DNA of 64,000 nucleotides from Channallabes apus (Eukaryota; Chordata; Actinopteri; Siluriformes; Clariidae), in NCBI GenBank assembly GCA_030522415.1, contig CM060112.1, positions 11,385,501 through 11,449,500 of the forward strand, given 5' to 3'. Both the position numbers and the translations under genes were made by a program. Positions 24,142 through 35,863 of this stretch are shown here, piece after piece; within the stretch, counting starts at the first letter, position 1, and every line of letters starts with the position of its first letter. The notes beneath the pieces were generated by a model. That model saw only the letters and a list, made by a program, of their open reading frames with translations, did no database searches and had not been told where the DNA came from.

Positions 24142-24974
24142 TGTCACGAACTCCTGTCACTCCTCTCGTTTGTTGTTGTTTTTGTTCCCACGCTGTCAGA
24201 TTTCTCTACTCGCGGTCACGTTGTCTCTAGACTGTCACGTCTTTTCCCACGCCTTCGTACCGCCCCTCCCACACACACCGGCTCCCCATTCACAAATAAT
24301 TTCTCCCGACATTTAAGGAAGCGCAGCGCGCTTTCTCGCTGCTGAATTATTGCGTGCTCCACAGCCCAGTTTCCTCGCGGTTATTTTTCCTATGATTCAT
24401 GCGTTTTTTGACCAAGTGCTTTGTTTAACGGCTTTCGCTTTTCGCTCGCCCCTACGGATTTGTTTAGACCTGATTTTTGCTTCACGGACATCGACCCACG
24501 CCACGCCCCTCGACTTCGCTATCGTCTTCCGCTTCGGATTGTTTGACCTGGCCTTGACTGCTCTCACGGACACTGACTCACGCTTCGCCCCTTGACTTCG
24601 CGATTGTTTCTCACTTCCGGATTCCACATCCTTCGAGACACCAACAGGTGAAACGCCTCTGCTCCTCTCAATCTCTGCATCCACGTCTGTTTTTTCCACT
24701 ACATAAAGGCACCCAGCAGCCATCCTCCACGTCAAGGTGAACTACAGAATCTCACTTCATTAAACGTCAGAGAACCGCTTCAGAGCTGCACCTCTGTCCT
24801 CCATTATAGTCCCGTGTTCATTATACACCTGTATTCCGTGAGAGAGTAACACCAAGCACTACCAACCCTATCTCCTACATTTTCATCATTAAAGCCCTTT
24901 TAAGAATATCATCCCAGAGTGGTGTCTGCTCTTGGGTCCTATCAGCCTGCCTGACCTCGCACAGCGTCGTGACA
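24142..24974 (+). repeat. 3' LTR
   Basis: By eye it is identical to the 5' LTR over 833 bp except T at 24343, where the 5' copy has C within CpG. The change lies in the third base of the proposed self-primer copy. Confidence 0.96.
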
Positions 24975-24979
24975 GGTTG

Positions 24980-25641
24980 TGCAAATATTTAAACATTTAA
25001 AATGTTTAGTTATCCTAATAAAACTTTTTTAATTTGTGGGAACAACACTATATGATCATAATGGAAACTTTTATAAAAATGTGTTCACCTTATACTCTGA
25101 AAAACATTTTTAGTAAATGCATTCAAATGAAAGAATTTTCATTTAAGTAAAATATTTACAGTAAGTTCAACAAAAATAAATAATGGTACAAATTAATATG
25201 TTTAGCTGAATACAGCAATTAAATAAAATTATAAACAGTACAGGTTTGATTTATTTAAGTAAAATTGTCATAATTTTTCATTCATTCATTCATTCATCTT
25301 CTATACCGCTTTATCCTTCTATTCAGGGTCGCGGGGGACCTGGAGCCTATCCCAGGAGGCTTAGGGCACAAGACGGGGTACACCCTGGACAGGGTTGTCA
25401 TAATATAATTATTATATAATATAATTTGTGTTGTATTAACTACATAAATTTAGTTCACTGTGTATGTCACTGTGCATGGAATACTGTTTGAGGTGAAAAC
25501 GCACTAATTAAGTGCCCTGGAGAGCCTGGAGCTGTAAGGCAAGAACACTTCTCACTATGGTACCATGGTAAAGCCGGTAAGGAAGGCGCAGAAATCCCTA
25601 CAGATTGCAACATTAGCTAAGGAAATTATTGACCCAAAAAT

Positions 25642-25686
<45 letters not shown>

Positions 25687-26562
25687 TAAGTCTATTGTCT
25701 CAGCATGAATAAATTGAGAAGCTACCTGAGAAGCTCCAGGTGGCAAGTTTGATCCTTATTCAAAGGAACTCTTAAAAGGGCTGAGAGAGTCACAGCTAGC
25801 TGTAATATAAGCTTTTAATGCAAATCATTTTAACCGGCACAGGTTTTTTTTTTTTTTTCATTCAGTACTGTTACACAACTTAACATAAAATTGTTCACTA
25901 TATTTTAATTAAGTCAACTAAACATTTTAGGTGCAACAAGTGACTTAACTATTTTAAGTTGGAATGTCGAAGTGAAATAAAAAAAAAACAGGTTACTATA
26001 ACTGCATTAAAGCTTAACAAATCTGTAAAAGGAAAATGAAGCATTTCATGAAGTGTGTAAACTGTTTTAGAGATATTATTTTTCTCTTACAATACAATTC
26101 AGTATAACAGGAAAATTGAAAGGTTAGATTCTGATCCCAATGTAATAATCCATCAGTACAGTATTTGGTCAACTGTATAACAGCTTTGAAAAATAGAATG
26201 TGTAGTAAACAAGCTTCCTGTTTTAAACGGACCTTGTGATTCAGATCTTCTTTCTAATGCCAGTGACTGGTACCGTAGCGACGTGGATTAAATCTCCAGT
26301 GATTCCCGGTTGCATGTGTAACCCTAACCCTAACCTTGACCCTAACCCTAACCCTGACCCTAACCCTGACCTGCCCTACTGAGAATAATGTAACACTCTC
26401 TAGTCTCTAGAGGAAACTTAAGGAAAGTAAGGAAGCATTTAGGTCTTAGCCTTGAGCCTTGAGTATTTTGACTGAACATGATGCAGCTTTACATGGGTGT
26501 TAGATTAAACTCATTAGATTAGATTAGATAAGATTAGATAAAATGAGATTAGATTCTATTTC
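24980..26562. other. AT-rich intergenic DNA with small repeats
   Basis: It holds a truncated minus-strand SINE family A copy (25275-25394) with target duplication TTGTCATAAT (25265-25274, 25395-25404). It also holds an (ATA)n/(TTA)n inverted microsatellite (about 25642-25688) and a telomere-like tract at 26319-26371. No gene was recognised. Confidence 0.7.
26319..26371. repeat. Interstitial telomere-like (CCCTAA)n tract
   Basis: About eight units of CCCTAA alternate with the variant CCCTGA or CCTTGA across some 50 bp. The vertebrate telomere repeat is TTAGGG, so this is its complement, slightly degenerate. Confidence 0.8.
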
Positions 26563-26956
26563 ATTGTGCAAAGTACATTCATTCATTCATCTTCTATACC
26601 GCTTTATCCTGTATTTAGGGTCGCGGGGACCTGGAGCCTATCCCAGGAGACTCGGGGCACTAGGCGGGGTACACCCTGGACAGCGTGCTAAACCATCGCA
26701 GAGCACACACGCACACACACTCATTCACACACTATGGTCAATTTAGGAACGCCAATTAGCCTAATCTGCATGTCTTTGGACTGTGGGAGGAAACCGGAGT
26801 ACCCGGAGGAAACCCACCAAGCACGGGGAGAACATGCAAACTCCATGCACACAGAGACGGGAATCGAGCCTGGCCGGGGAATCGAACCCAGACCCTGGAG
26901 GTGCAAGGCGACAGTGCTAACCACTACACCACCGTGTCGCCATTGCGCAAAGTACA
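26563..26956 (-). repeat. SINE family A, full length, with target duplication
   Basis: The body is 26578-26941 on the minus strand, with the GAATGAATGAA tail at the left and GGCGACACGGTGGTGTAGTG head at the right. The 15-bp flanks ATTGTGCAAAGTACA and ATTGCGCAAAGTACA differ by one base. Confidence 0.9.
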
Positions 26957-27536
26957 GTACATGTACAAAGGCAATAAAATCATCACAACAAACATTCATG
27001 TTTAGGTTGTCGTGTTTAATATTTCTTTTTTTTCCCCACAGTTCTTGCATGAGGTATGCATAAAAACCCACAAGATAAAAAACAGCAAAGCTACTACACA
27101 TCTGTTTCTAATACATCTTTTGAGTAAGTCATTTTTATAATGTAAAGCTGTCAACAAAAAAAGAAATGACTACCTCATACTTCTTGGGTTCCCGAAAAGC
27201 AAACAAGATGTCTACTGAAATCAGGAATAAATAATCACCTGTCATTATGCCATCCACAGAACAAATATGGAAGCTTTTTCCCCACTGGCTGGCTATAATA
27301 TACTTATCATGGTTTATGCAACGAAGCAAGGGACGCTGTATAGTACTGTATGTGTATGTCTGGCTGATTTAGCTAGCTAGAAGTTTTGACATTAAGCTCA
27401 TACTGGCCTGAGGTTTTAAATGTCTTTTAGACTTTAATACACTTCACTAGTGACTCACATATTTCCCCAATGCTGCTTTTGTATTGTAAGTATTGTAAGT
27501 TCAGATAGACTGTGTGCTCCAGATCCTGGAGGTGCT

Positions 27537-27692
27537 AGTAGATATCCATTCATTCATTCATTCATATTCTATACCGCTTTATCCTGTGTTTAGGGTCGCG
27601 GGGACCTGGAGCCTATCCCAGGAGACTCAGGGCACGAGGCAGGGTACACCCTGGACAGGGTGCCGATCCATCGCAGAGCAAGTAGATATCCA
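27537..27692 (-). repeat. SINE family A, 5'-truncated, with target duplication
   Basis: The 132-bp 3' part (27549-27680) lies between identical 12-bp repeats AGTAGATATCCA at 27537-27548 and 27681-27692. Confidence 0.9.
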
Positions 27693-27982
27693 GACATCAT
27701 TCATTCATTCATTCACTCCTGCAATCCAAGAAACCTGAAAGCAGGTTCGTTCCTGGCCAAAGCGTAACATTGAAAACTGAACAACATGATCCTTTTTTTA
27801 AATTTTCAAATTTACATTTTTTTTGCTATCAACTGAATATGTTGTAACTATTTGCATGAAACACTCTATACCACTATGTCTTATTCAGAACACGTATTGG
27901 GGTAATCACTGTGCAGTCGAGAAATCCACGTGACCATGACTGCAGAAATACTGCACCTTTGAAACTGCCTTTTGAACCCCTG

Positions 27983-28200
27983 TCCTGGTCAAGTACATTC
28001 CCTGTGATTGATGCTCAGCTGGAGCCCTGGAGATCCCAGCATCCTTATATGGTCATAACTTTTGAAAACCAGCACCTGATTTCAGTGTTTGAGGAAGGGT
28101 GTATGCTTAGCTGGAAGATCAGACTGTAGATGAGGAAGGGATTGAGCTGAAAAGAGACTGCAAGGAGATCCTTATCACCAAAAACAACCTGGAAGGAAAT
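27983..28200 (+). pseudogene. cfap57: Degenerate cfap57 exon (end of WD region)
   Basis: The plus strand reads MVITFENQHLISVFEEGC then MLSWKI. I align this with the last WD-type blade of vertebrate CFAP57, which ends in a TF-D-DQ, LLTV, EDGC, WK pattern. The frame meets TAG at 28127-28129. A one-base shift continues as DEEGIELKRD and ILITKNNLE, again matching the order of the CFAP57 segment. Upstream, VKYIP in another frame resembles the start of the same exon. Thus at least one, probably two, frameshifts break it. CFAP57 is a ciliary inner-arm dynein assembly or regulation factor. The alignment rests on my memory of the human protein. Confidence 0.6.
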
Positions 28201-29084
28201 TAACGTACTGTATGACTATGGTCATGTCACCCTAACCCCATGTCTTTCATGGTGCCAGGTGATAATGACTTTTTCTGCTCTGGAACAGAGGAACAGGTTT
28301 GGCCTCAGCAACGCATCTAAAGATAGTCTTGTTGGTAGATGAGGCTCTGCTGATTGTCACATCACAGCAGGTGGCGATTTGGAGGAAACCATTCTCTGTG
28401 CTGTTTGTACTTTCTTTTCACTTGTAAAATGACTTCTTCCAGATGTCATGTCAATAAGGATCACACCCTGCTGTGTCTAGAATTCTTTTTTCTGCAAGTG
28501 CTGCCCTGGATAAAGACCTAAGGTGGCTTGTTTCCAGCACAGTGTCAAAACCTTGGTCTTCCTTCAGCCCCAATATTAACAACATTTGTGGGGCCTGGGA
28601 GGACATATCCACCAATCTTGCTGTAGTGTTCCCACTGCTCTTGGCAGCTTTTTGTGGAACCATCACTCAGACTGGACCTTATCCCTCCTTTCTCTTGGTT
28701 TGGCTGGATTTCCCAAAGCTTGATCAAAGGACTTAAGCTATTATTCAAATGAAGACATTATTCCCACTGGTCCTACTTTGTCATCGATGCAGTTATGGAA
28801 AAGCAACACTTGCATTGCCACTTTAGTTAGATCCCTGACGGGAAATTGTAGTTTGATCCCTGAGCTGCACCAGTCGATGTTAGTAAAACTCTTTAATACT
28901 CCATGTGAACTTTCTCGAATTTGGGCTGCTGTTTTGCCAAACCACTTTTGAAAAATCACCAAATTTTATAATATGTTGTACATTTTATTTACAACACAAT
29001 TAGAAGCTGTAGCTCACTAGGATCGAGGCAAAGAAAGGCAAATCCGAGATTTTTTAGGAATCATAATAGAGGTGGAGATAGGGC
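28201..29084. other. Unassigned DNA after the cfap57 remnant
   Basis: Several ORFs of 67-87 codons occur on both strands at 28450-28960, with richer GC content than the surroundings. None has a domain I recognise. They could be relic sequence from an unrecognised repeat or from cfap57 introns. Confidence 0.4.
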
Positions 29085-29268
29085 CAGGGGTAGCTCAGTG
29101 GTTAAGGCATTGGACTACGGTTCGGAAGATCCCAGGTTCAAATCCCAAAACCACCAAGTTGCTACTGTTGGGCCCTTGAGCACGGCCCTTAACCCTCAAC
29201 TGCTCAGATGTTTAATGAGATAAAAATGTAAGTCGCTCTGGATAAGAGCGTGTGCCAAATGCAGTGCA
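29085..29268 (+). repeat. tRNA-headed SINE (family B)
   Basis: The head GGGTAGCTCAGTGGTTAAGG and GGTTCAAATCCC give clear box A and box B. The 3' part GTAAGTCGCTCTGGATAAGA then GCCAAATGC is the conserved domain of V-SINE-like families. Confidence 0.8.
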
Positions 29269-29647
29269 CAGGGTTTTTTTTCACCAAGGATTTAGATATG
29301 AAGGTGTCTATCAATTTCACCCAGCTCTTATCTCTCCTCACAAAACAAGAGCGGGAAAAAGCTGATAATGAACTTTATGAGAAGCTTCAGATACTAACTC
29401 AATTTATGAATATGAACAAATTACTACAATATAATTTGTTCATATTTCAATAAGAGAAAGAGCATAGTCAGATTTAATTACGGTATAAACAGGCGAAGAA
29501 GTGGACTTTTAACCATGTCAGGTGGCATGTCAGTTTTTGTGTTGGCCTTGTTATGGCACTTTTAAGGCCCTGATTACAATGAATGTTTGTTTTTAAGGCT
29601 GTTGAGTGGATCGTAACTTACAGAAAGAGTTATGTATAAATGACTGT

Positions 29648-30085
29648 GATGGTGGCGCAGTAGGTTAAAGCGCTCGCCCCATCACCCGGAGATCGCAGGT
29701 TCGAACCCCGGGTGATGCTGTTTTCCTCTCACAGCCGGAGGCCTCGAGAGAGCTCAATTGGCAGAGCTCTCTCCGAGGGGGGATGAGAGGTATTAGAGCT
29801 CCCACATTAATTGCACGGCTCTACGCCATTCGGGGCGTCTGCGAGCTCGTGCATGCGGAGGGAGCGGATAGCGCTGGCCTCGAGTGTGTTGTGCGTGAGC
29901 GAGCAGTTCGAAAAGATGCAGTCGGCTGGCGTCACGTGGAGGAAACGCGTGATAGTCTTCGGCTCTCCCGGCTGACTGGTAGTAGTAGCCTTAATGTGGA
30001 GCCCCCTAGTGACGGGGAGGAATTGGACACGACTGAATTAGGGAGAAAATCGGGGGAAAAGAATTGGACAGGACTAAATTTATAA
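29648..30085 (+). repeat. tRNA-headed SINE (family C), long
   Basis: The head GGTGGCGCAGTAGGTTAAAG is followed by GCAGGTTCGAACCCC. A GC-rich body follows, then AATTGGACACGACTGAATTA and a duplicated end AATTGGACAGGACTAAATTT with an A-rich tail. It is a third, unrelated SINE-like family. The ORF across it is not credible. Confidence 0.65.
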
Positions 30086-31734
30086 AAAATAAATAAAAAT
30101 GACTGTGATGTTGACTGTCGTGAACTCTTGAGGCAGGTAGAATGGATGCATTTGACTGTTGTGTGTTCCATGTTTGGTGACCAGGAATGGAAGTGAACAG
30201 TCATGTTCTTATCATCACACTATTTGTCGCAAGTCATAAAATAAACTCCCTGTCCTTTCAAATTTCAATATTTGTCCAATCTGTCCATGTAGACTGAACA
30301 GGGGGATGAATAAACTGGTCTTCTACTACAGTAGGTGACTAAGCCTAAGGATATTGCAGTTCATCATGTCACATTGCAAACAAATTTATGTCCTGATATG
30401 TTCATGTTTGTTTACTGTACATTGGCAAGCAGTATGCTGGGCAGAAGTGGAAAAATGTGCTTCAAGTTTTACACACCTGATTGCTTCTCCCAGTGATTTA
30501 TTCATCTCCTCCAGACCAAGCTCCCATTGTTTTGATCACATTGTTTACAAGCAAAAAGTAACTAATATTAGATTGAGATTTAAAATTCTTAAGAACAGCA
30601 GTCAAGACGACATCTGGCGTAGATGCACCATCTGTGCCATCTTGGTGTGGCCTTTTTTATGTACAGTATGGAACATAAGAGGGTTATCGAACACATGGAG
30701 GAGGAGAAAAGAGTCGAGCTACAGTACAGTACATCACAAGGCTGAGATGGGAAAGTAAGTGCTGGTACTGTATCAAGTCAGGATGTGCCTTACATTTTAA
30801 TATGTGTTTGTCAAAAAAAAAAAAAAGGGGGGAAAGAATATGTTTAATCTGGGCCAGCACTTAAATGTGGGCATTCTTGATTGAGTGTGTCAGATTGTAA
30901 ATTTGTATTTATAGTTGAGTGTCTGCAGGAGGTCAGTCTCATAAAGCAGCCCCAAATCAGTGTGTGAAGGCATGGTGTTTAAAACACATGGCAGCTCTCT
31001 CCTACCGGGACAATGATTAGAAGAGAGGGGACAGATTAATCAAAGGAGAGCTGGCGTGTGGCCGAGGACATAGCTGCCATGGTGAAGGAAAAGCGACGTT
31101 GGCCTCCATCAGTCCGGAACAGCGGGAGGGAATGAGCAATGAAGGGCTTGGCATAATAACCTTATTATGTCACTTTATAGCCAGTGGTAAATTAGAATTA
31201 TTGGGTCATAATGCCAGCAAGGCAACCCTACAAAGGGAAAAAGAGACAAAATGATAGAACTTTAGTTGAGAAAAGCTTTTCTGTTTAGGTCACTTAAGTA
31301 GATGCACTGATTCCACTTTTTTTTTCCTGTTCAAATAATTGCCCCTGCTCCATTCTTGTTCCTTCACTTAACCTTTATAATTGGGTCGGTCTCTTTTTTA
31401 CTTTTATCTTCCTTTCTTTTCTTCTCTTTTCTTTTTTTGGTGTGTGCATGTCTGTGCGTGTATGTGTTTGTTGGATTTGATAATCCATTTGATAATTCTT
31501 TTACGCTTTATGCACTTAGACCAGTTGATGTACTTCATATTCATGTAGACATCCATTCTGCTGCCTTTTCTTTTCATTCAGAAGCAGACAGAACAGAATT
31601 CAGATATGCAAATGCTGGAAATGTATATGCAAATTAATATATATTTCTTGCAAACACTGCAAACTCTGAAATGAATAAATAAAAAAAAAAAAAAGGAATT
31701 GCATTGCGTATTTGTAGATTTATAAAGCATGGTC

Positions 31735-31770
<36 letters not shown>

Positions 31771-31859
31771 TATGAGTAAGAGTGTTGCAGGATATGTGTG
31801 AGGAGAGTGTGACAGTGGTGAGGTGTGTGCTAAGAATGACGGACTGGTTCAAGGTGGAG
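30086..31859. other. Unassigned intergenic DNA
   Basis: It includes a (GA)n run at about 31737-31767. A short coiled-coil-like reading MEHKRVIEHMEEEKRVELQ starts at 30669, too short and frame-limited to call an exon. Confidence 0.4.
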
Positions 31860-32520
31860 GTGGGATTGCATCAAGTATTGGCTCTTATCCTTTCTAGTTT
31901 GCAATGGTGATGGATAAGGTCAGACAGGAGTCCCTGTAGACTATGATGTTCACCGACATTGTGAACTGTAGTGAAGACGGGTAGCAGGTTGAAATGAGAC
32001 TGAAGAGGTGGGAGCATGGACTGGAGAGAAGGCGGAGTACATGCGCACGAAGTTGAAGTCTAGAGAAGAGAAAAAACACTGTGCAGGCAGGATAGCCTGG
32101 TGAAGATGTATATATAAAAGTTATAGGGAGATTTTAGAAGAAAAACAGGATGAGGTGCTGGAATTGGTAGAGTTGAAGATGCTGCGATTTTCAGTGGGAG
32201 TTATGAGAATTAACAGGGCTAGAAATTAGTATAATATTGTAGAGAGACAGGGTGGGCAGGATGGTTTGGAGAAAATGTGAGACAGGTGAGATTGAAGTGG
32301 TTTTGGAATGTGCGGAGGAGGGATGTGTGGTATAATGGGAGAAGATTGCTGAGCATGGGCCACCAGGTGGGTGGAGAAGAGGGAGGCCAAAAAGGAAGTT
32401 TATGGACGTGGTGAGGGAGGACATGACGGAGGAAGAAGACGAGGACGGTGTGAGGTGGAGACAAATGATGTGTTGTGGCAACCCTTAACGGGAGAAGCTG
32501 AAGTAAGGAGAAGAAGAAGA
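31860..32520 (+). mobile_element. Degenerate LINE 3' part (reverse transcriptase end)
   Basis: Fragments of a common fish LINE C-terminus can be read across frames: ELVELKMLRFSVGVMRINRA at about 32160, and RRGRPKRKFMDVVREDM then VRWRQMMCCGNP at about 32375-32490. It ends with GGCAACCCTTAACGGGAGAA and an AAG-rich tail. Stops and frameshifts show it is dead. A second copy is at 54235-54465. Confidence 0.7.
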
Positions 32521-32958
32521 CAAAAAATACTGCAAACTCTGGAAAAAAATCAGGAAGTTAAAATGTCAGCACTGTCAGCATGGTCTGTAGATTCGGGCTT
32601 TGACAGTTTCCTGATAACTAGAAATGGCCCTTATTATACAGTTAAGCTTCCAAAAATATGGGCTTTTTTGCCTTAATAACACACAGACATACTGTAGAGA
32701 CTCAGCAGTTTCTTCTGCCCCAGATATACTCTAGATAATGATTATGGCTAATCAAAGGTCCATATGGCTTTTTTTTATTAAAACCTGTGATATGAATGGT
32801 TCTACACAGTAGGACTCTCTTGCAAAAAATAGATTCGAGGGATTGTGTCAAACAGAGATGACGAAGGATGACTCCTTCGATAGTTTTGTTCATCCATCCA
32901 CATACAGTAGAATGCACCCAAAATGCGTATATAGTAGATAAAAATTTGATTCAAATTA

Positions 32959-34560
32959 CAAACCGGATTCCAAAAAAGTTGGGACACTAAACAAATTGTG
33001 AATAAAAACTGAATGCAATGATGTGGAGATGGCAAATGTCAATATTTTTATTCAGAATAGAACATAAATCACAGAACAAAAGTTTAAATTGAGAAAATGT
33101 ATAATTTTAAGGGGAAAATATGGTGAATCAAAATGTCATGGTGTCAACAAATCCCAAAAAAGTTGAGACAAGGCCATTTTCACCACTGTGTGGCATCTCC
33201 CCTTCTTCTTACAACACTCAACAGACGTCTGGGGACCGAGGAGACCAGTTTCTCAAGTTTAGAAATAGGAAAGCTCTCCCATTCTTGTCTAATACAGGCC
33301 TCTATCTGTTCAATCGTCTTGGGCCTTCTTTGTCGCACCTTCCTCTTTATGATGCGCCAAATGTTCTCTATAGGGGAAAGATCTGGACTGCAGACTGGCC
33401 ATTTCAGTACCCGGATCCTTCTCCTACGCAGCCATGATGTTGTGATTGATGCAGAATGTGGTCTGGCATTATCTTGTTGAAAAATGCAGGGTCTTCCCTG
33501 AAAGAGATGACGTCTGGATGGGAGCATATGTTGTTCTAGAAGCTGAATATATTTTCCTGCATTGATGGTGCCTTTCCAGACATGCAAGCTGCCCATGCCA
33601 CACGCACTCATGCAACCCCATACCATCAGAGATGCAGGCTTCTGAACTGAGCGTTGATAACAACTTGGGTTGTCCTTGTCCTCTTTGGTCCGGATGACAT
33701 GGCGTCCCACATTTCCAACAAGAACTTCGAATCGTGACTCGTCTGACAACAGAACAGTCTTCCATTTTGCCACACTCCATTTTAAATGATCCCTGGCCCA
33801 ATGAAAACGCCTGTGCTTGTGGATCTTGCTTAGAAATGGCTTCTTCTTTGCACTGTAGAGTTTCAGCTGGCGACGGCGGACGGCACGGTGGATTGTGTTC
33901 ACTGACGATGGTTTCTGGAAGTATTCCTGAGCCCATTCTGTGATTTCCTTTACAGTAGCATTCCTGTTTGTGGTGCAGTGTCGTTTAAGGGCCCGGAGAT
34001 CACGGGCATCCAGTATGGTTTTACGCCCTTGACCCTTACGCACAGAGATTGTTCCAGATTCTCTGAATATTCGGATGATATTATGCACAGTTGATGATGA
34101 TAACTGCAAAATCTTTGCAATTTTTCGCTGGGTAACACCTTTCTGATATTGCTCAACTATCTTTCTGCGCAACATTGTGGGAATTGGTGATCCTCTACCC
34201 ATCTTGGCTTCTGAGAGACACTGCCACTCTGAGAAGCTCTTTTTATACCCAATCATGTTGCCAATTAACCTAATTACTGTTAATTGGTCTTCCAGCTCTT
34301 CATTATGCTCAAATGTACTTTTTCCAGCCTCTTATTGCTACTTGTCCCAACTTTTTTGGGATTTGTTGACACCGTGAAATTTGGAATCAACATATTTTTC
34401 CTTTAAAATTATACATTTTCTCGGATTAAACTTTTGATCTGTCATCTATGTTCTATATTGACATTATATATAAATATTGACATTTGCCATCTCCACATCA
34501 TTGCATTCAGTTTTTATTCACAATTTGTTTAGTGTCCCAACTTTTTTGGAATCCGGTTTG
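32959..34560 (-). mobile_element. Full-length Tc1-like transposon, family 2
   Basis: It is 1602 bp between TA dinucleotides (32957-32958, 34561-34562). The ends are CAAACCGGATTCCAAAAAAG and its inverse. Each terminal region also holds an inner copy of the AAAAAAGTTG motif (about 33155 and 34350). This gives the two-repeat IR/DR layout known from Sleeping Beauty-type elements. One open transposase is on the minus strand. Confidence 0.95.
33180..34202 (-). CDS. Tc1-like transposase, family 2, apparently intact
   Basis: From MGRGSPIPTM the protein has 340 aa. The open frame extends 18 codons upstream, but the conserved domain begins at this methionine. Helix-turn-helix units lie near 16-45 and 84-112, with a GRKT hook at about 59-62. 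The catalytic residues are D154 (LLSDESRFEV), D244 (FQQDNARPHS) and E279 (SPDLSPIENIW), again DD34E. It is only distantly similar to the transposase at 3915-4937 and belongs to another Tc1 lineage. The glycine-rich segment of the family is replaced by KPASLMVWGCMSACG. No stop or frameshift is visible. Confidence 0.95.
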   Translation of the reverse strand: MGRGSPIPTMLRRKIVEQYQKGVTQRKIAKILQLSSSTVHNIIRIFRESGTISVRKGQGRKTILDARDLRALKRHCTTNRNATVKEITEWAQEYFQKPSSVNTIHRAVRRRQLKLYSAKKKPFLSKIHKHRRFHWARDHLKWSVAKWKTVLLSDESRFEVLVGNVGRHVIRTKEDKDNPSCYQRSVQKPASLMVWGCMSACGMGSLHVWKGTINAGKYIQLLEQHMLPSRRHLFQGRPCIFQQDNARPHSASITTSWLRRRRIRVLKWPVCSPDLSPIENIWRIIKRKVRQRRPKTIEQIEACIRQEWESFPISKLEKLVSSVPRRLLSVVRRRGDATQW

Positions 34561-34675
34561 TACATTTAAATTACATTTTACATGTATAAATCCATATGCC
34601 TCTTTACGGTACATTAAAAATTGAGGTTTTTACCAAGATTAATGAGAATAAACAATTTTCATAAAACAACGTAAA

Positions 34676-35209
34676 AAAAAAAAAAAAAAAACCCTAAGGA
34701 AATATATTCGGCGGTTCGGGTAACTCAGGCTACATAACTAAAATGACTTTTTACTTTATGAATGTGCATATTGTGTACGGTTTGTGTATATGCTGAAAAA
34801 TGCTAAAGAATTCTCTCTTGTTACTCATTTCAGAGCAGCCTTTCTGATCAAAGGGGGAAAAATCTTACCTTTTTGAAAGCATCTTTTCTTAAGTTCAAAC
34901 TTAGAAAAGTACGACTTTCTCTTGGGCTTTGTCCCTTTTATCCTAGGAAGTGCGACATATCACATCATTTGATTGGCGTGACCGGGCACAAGTTCTATAC
35001 CAGATGCCCATCCTGTCGAAATCTCCAATTTTCTAACCAGGCTTGTGATTAGATTACAGTTTTACAGTAGGGTTTTTGTTTGTTTATTAAATAGGCTAAT
35101 ACTAGACAGTTAGTGTTTCCTGAAACAAGTAGTGGGTTATCTTATACTTCCTCAGTTATAGAAATACAACTATTATAATATAGTTGCAAGCAACAATTGG
35201 TGCTTTGAA
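34676..35209. other. Unassigned DNA with a poly(A) run
   Basis: A poly(A) tract lies near 34673-34690. A scrap near 34975-35025 (CCGGGCACAAG, GATGCCCATCCTGTCG) looks SINE-derived. Nothing else was recognised. Confidence 0.4.
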
Positions 35210-35490
35210 CCAATTAACCGATTGGTGCTTTGAACCAATGTCTTTGGACCATGGGAAGAAACAAGAGGAAACCCACAAAACACAGGAAGAACATGTAAAC
35301 TCCATTCATAGAGACTTGAGGTGGCATTCGAACCCTCGCCCTGGAGATATACACCATGCCATGGCTGGGTTTTATGAGCCGTAGATTTAAGGGTCTTGCC
35401 CCAGGACTCAACAGTGGTGACCTGGCACTGGCATGGCTCAAACCCATGACCCTCTGATCAGCAACCCAGAGCCTCAATCGTCTAAGCCAC
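35210..35490 (-). repeat. Diverged SINE family A plus SINE-B-like scrap
   Basis: 35228-35365 carries a decayed family A middle and head (GAAGAAACAAGAGGAAACCC, GAACATGTAAACTCCAT). It is followed at 35385-35490 by a tRNA-like minus-strand scrap with GGTTTGAGCC read in reverse. Confidence 0.55.
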
Positions 35491-35863
35491 CACCTTCCCC
35501 TAGACTTACAGTATAATGTCTGATGCAAATGGCATCCCAATCGAATAATCATCCAAAAATATCATCCAAAAATATTAATAATCATTTAATTTGTAAAACT
35601 TGCATTGCCTTACTGATCATTCCCAAGACTATGGAAGGCTGCTTCAGATTTGTTTTCTAATTTAAATATTTGTTGTTTTAGATGCTTAACAGTACCTCAA
35701 TGTCAGTACAGTCCTGCACTTCTTTGGAGATACTACATCTATTCCCATGCACCACACTGTATGAATTTCTAAGCTAATTTGGGTTTGTTAAGAAGTAAGA
35801 AATACACTTACACTGCTCACTGACGCTCAGGAGGTGGATTTCTGAAGAGATGAACGCTGACAG

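Larger units (their letters stand above)
18987..24979 (+). mobile_element. Complete Ty3/gypsy chromovirus-type LTR retrotransposon
   Basis: The target duplication GGTTG is at 18987-18991 and 24975-24979. The two 833-bp LTRs (18992-19824, 24142-24974) begin TGTCACGA and end TCGTGACA. I find one difference between them, C at 19193 versus T at 24343, so insertion was recent. The order gag, protease, reverse transcriptase, RNase H, integrase, chromodomain is that of Ty3-type chromoviruses. The chromodomain and the likely self-priming place it near the vertebrate Tf1/sushi group. Both ORFs are open. It lies between cfap144 and the cfap57 remnants, in the same orientation as both. No envelope-like ORF is present. 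Confidence 0.97.

Noticed and set aside
27135..27329. Minus-strand ORF of 64 codons reading HDKYIIASQWGKSFHICSVD
   Set aside because: It has some protein-like texture, but I could not match it to a family and the splice context is unclear. It may be a relic exon of an unknown gene. Not annotated.
28451..28962. Overlapping ORFs of 67-87 codons on both strands
   Set aside because: No recognisable domain on either strand, and no start or splice context favours one. Listed only as unassigned DNA.
30669..30758. Coiled-coil-like reading MEHKRVIEHMEEEKRVELQ as another cfap57 exon
   Set aside because: It is only about 20 residues, with no convincing alignment and no clean splice sites. Charged short readings arise often by chance.
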